From Helicobacteraceae bacterium (lineage in GTDB: Bacteria; Campylobacterota; Campylobacteria; Campylobacterales; SZUA-545): a stretch of 6,755 nucleotides of DNA. Shown here one piece after another: positions 6,038-6,755 of this stretch. The stretch lies in NCBI GenBank assembly GCA_031282285.1, contig JAITEA010000250.1, forward strand, positions 1-6,755. The letters run 5' to 3'. Under the pieces are notes generated by a model. That model did no database searches. It was given only the letters and a program-made list of their open reading frames with translations, and was not told where the DNA came from. Numbering within the stretch: the stretch's first letter is position 1; every line of letters starts with the position of its first letter. The position numbers and the translations under genes were made by a program.

Positions 6038-6755
6038 CGGTCGCAGGGTTAAACTCTACCGCCGCGAACTCGTCGCGATCCGCCGTATCGCCAAGTCCTA
6101 GCTGCCCATAGTCGTTAAAACCTATCGCGTAAATTTTCCCGTCGCCGGCGACGGCGAGAGAGTGATTGTACGCCGCGGCTACGGCTATAATAGTTTTCCG
6201 TTCAAGCGACGATACCGCTACAAACCGATCGCGTTCGCTTACATCGTCTTCGCTCTCGGATATTTTTAGATGACCGGCTCCGTTATATGTCGTAGCGTAA
6301 AGTTTGCCGTCTTTGACGATGGCAAGAGAGTAAGAATCTCCGGCGGCTACCGCGATAATGTTTTTATAGCTAAACAATGGTACCGCGGCAAACTTGTCGG
6401 GATTGGTCTTATAGTCTAGTCCTAGAAAACCGGTACTGTTGTTCCCCGCCGCGTAAAGTTTGCCGTCTTTGGCAAGGGCGAGGGAGTAAGCGTCTCCGGC
6501 GGATATGGCGGCAATTTTTTTCCGCTCAAGCGACGATACCTCTACAAACTGATCGCGATTGGTTCTATCGCCAAGCCCTAGCTGGCTATAGTCGTTATGT
6601 CCCGCCGCGTAAACCTTGCCGTCCTCGTCAAGGGCGAGGGAGTAAGCATATCCAGCGGCGATTGCGACGATCTGTTTGCCCTTAAGCGACGATACTTCGA
6701 TAAACTGATCGCGATCGGCTGTATCGCCCAACCCTAGCTGTCCATATTTGTTATG
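6030..6755 (-). CDS. RCC1-repeat beta-propeller protein (5' end outside window)
   Basis: The visible 241 residues are the C-terminal part of an RCC1-like protein. The frame is open to the window edge (it reads HNKYGQLGLGDTADRDQF there), so the true start lies outside and a TTG at 6731-6729 is not a start. Repeats of 52 residues follow the pattern GxNxYxQLGLGDxxxRDxFxxV, SSLExKxIxAxxAGxxYSLA, then DGKxYAxG. One repeat (6123-6290) has a four-residue insertion with acidic residues (SESEDDVSERD). The protein ends in a half repeat and EFNPATAR, which could close the propeller by pairing with N-terminal strands. In eukaryotes RCC1 is a Ran exchange factor, but bacterial RCC1-repeat proteins vary and this one's role and location cannot be told; an export signal would be in the missing part. 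It converges on the radical SAM gene with 11 bases between the stop codons and is transcribed against the cluster. Confidence 0.88.
   Translation of the reverse strand, partial: HNKYGQLGLGDTADRDQFIEVSSLKGKQIVAIAAGYAYSLALDEDGKVYAAGHNDYSQLGLGDRTNRDQFVEVSSLERKKIAAISAGDAYSLALAKDGKLYAAGNNSTGFLGLDYKTNPDKFAAVPLFSYKNIIAVAAGDSYSLAIVKDGKLYATTYNGAGHLKISESEDDVSERDRFVAVSSLERKTIIAVAAAYNHSLAVAGDGKIYAIGFNDYGQLGLGDTADRDEFAAVEFNPATAR
6033..6755 (-). repeat. Tandem RCC1 repeats, about 156 bases each
   Basis: The coding sequence is a tandem array with blades at 6447-6602 and 6291-6446 (52 codons each), 6123-6290 (56 codons), a partial blade at 6603-6755 cut by the window edge, and a C-terminal half blade at 6033-6122. 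Conservation is visible in the DNA too: AAGCGACGATAC (complement of the codons around SSL) recurs near 6206, 6530 and 6684, and the words encoding YSLA and DGK are nearly the same in each unit. The blade at 6291-6446 is the most divergent (PLFSYKN instead of SSLERKK). Similar DNA in the other blades points to fairly recent duplication or exchange between repeats. Confidence 0.85.

Noticed and set aside
6019..6045. Intrinsic terminator between the convergent genes
   Set aside because: A six-pair stem exists but no T run follows it on either strand, so only a hairpin is recorded.
6729..6731. TTG as start codon of the RCC1-repeat gene
   Set aside because: The frame continues to the window edge with proper RCC1 repeat sequence, so the gene starts beyond the window.

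Overview
The window holds a compact housekeeping cluster on the + strand and, at the right edge, the end of a converging repeat-protein gene. The cluster order is tatD, trxA, a small membrane-anchored protein, trxB, dapB, purF and a YhcC-type radical SAM gene. This order, together with the sequence style of TatD and of the radical SAM protein, points to the Campylobacterota (the former epsilonproteobacteria). That placement is an inference from remembered gene neighbourhoods and protein style, not from a search. The base composition looks GC-rich for that phylum, and GCG, GATC and CGATCG words are very frequent.

Layout. Positions 1-317 contain no convincing gene. They hold degenerate short direct repeats and look like a dispersed intergenic repeat. 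At 318-431 the beginning of tatD is present twice: a 43-base stretch at 318-360 recurs at 389-431 with three differences. The first copy opens a 24-codon ORF (330-404) whose TGA overlaps the ATG of the full-length tatD (401-1192). After tatD come trxA (1214-1534), a cysteine-free protein of unknown function (1545-1994), trxB (2038-2976), dapB (2979-3749), purF (3762-5108) and the radical SAM gene (5110-6018). Gaps between these genes run from 1 to 43 bases. Two genes (1545 and 3762) start with TTG. A promoter-like extended -10 sits just before trxB. The right end (6030-6755, - strand) encodes at least four blades of an RCC1-like beta-propeller; its start lies outside the window.

How the genes work together. 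TrxB uses NADPH to reduce TrxA, so 1214-2976 is a redox module. The protein between them looks like a membrane-tethered thioredoxin fold that has lost its cysteines. DapB (lysine and diaminopimelate synthesis) and PurF (first step of purine synthesis) are biosynthetic enzymes. PurF carries both an N-terminal propeptide and the four cysteines of the Bacillus-type iron-sulfur form, so it should be oxygen sensitive. The radical SAM enzyme also carries a cluster. The operon therefore joins redox maintenance to iron-sulfur enzymes, although such co-location may simply reflect ancestral gene order.

I see no clear new defence or mobile system. The points most worth a second look are the duplicated tatD start, the cysteine-less thioredoxin-like protein between trxA and trxB, the paired palindromes at the end of tatD, and the RCC1-repeat gene.
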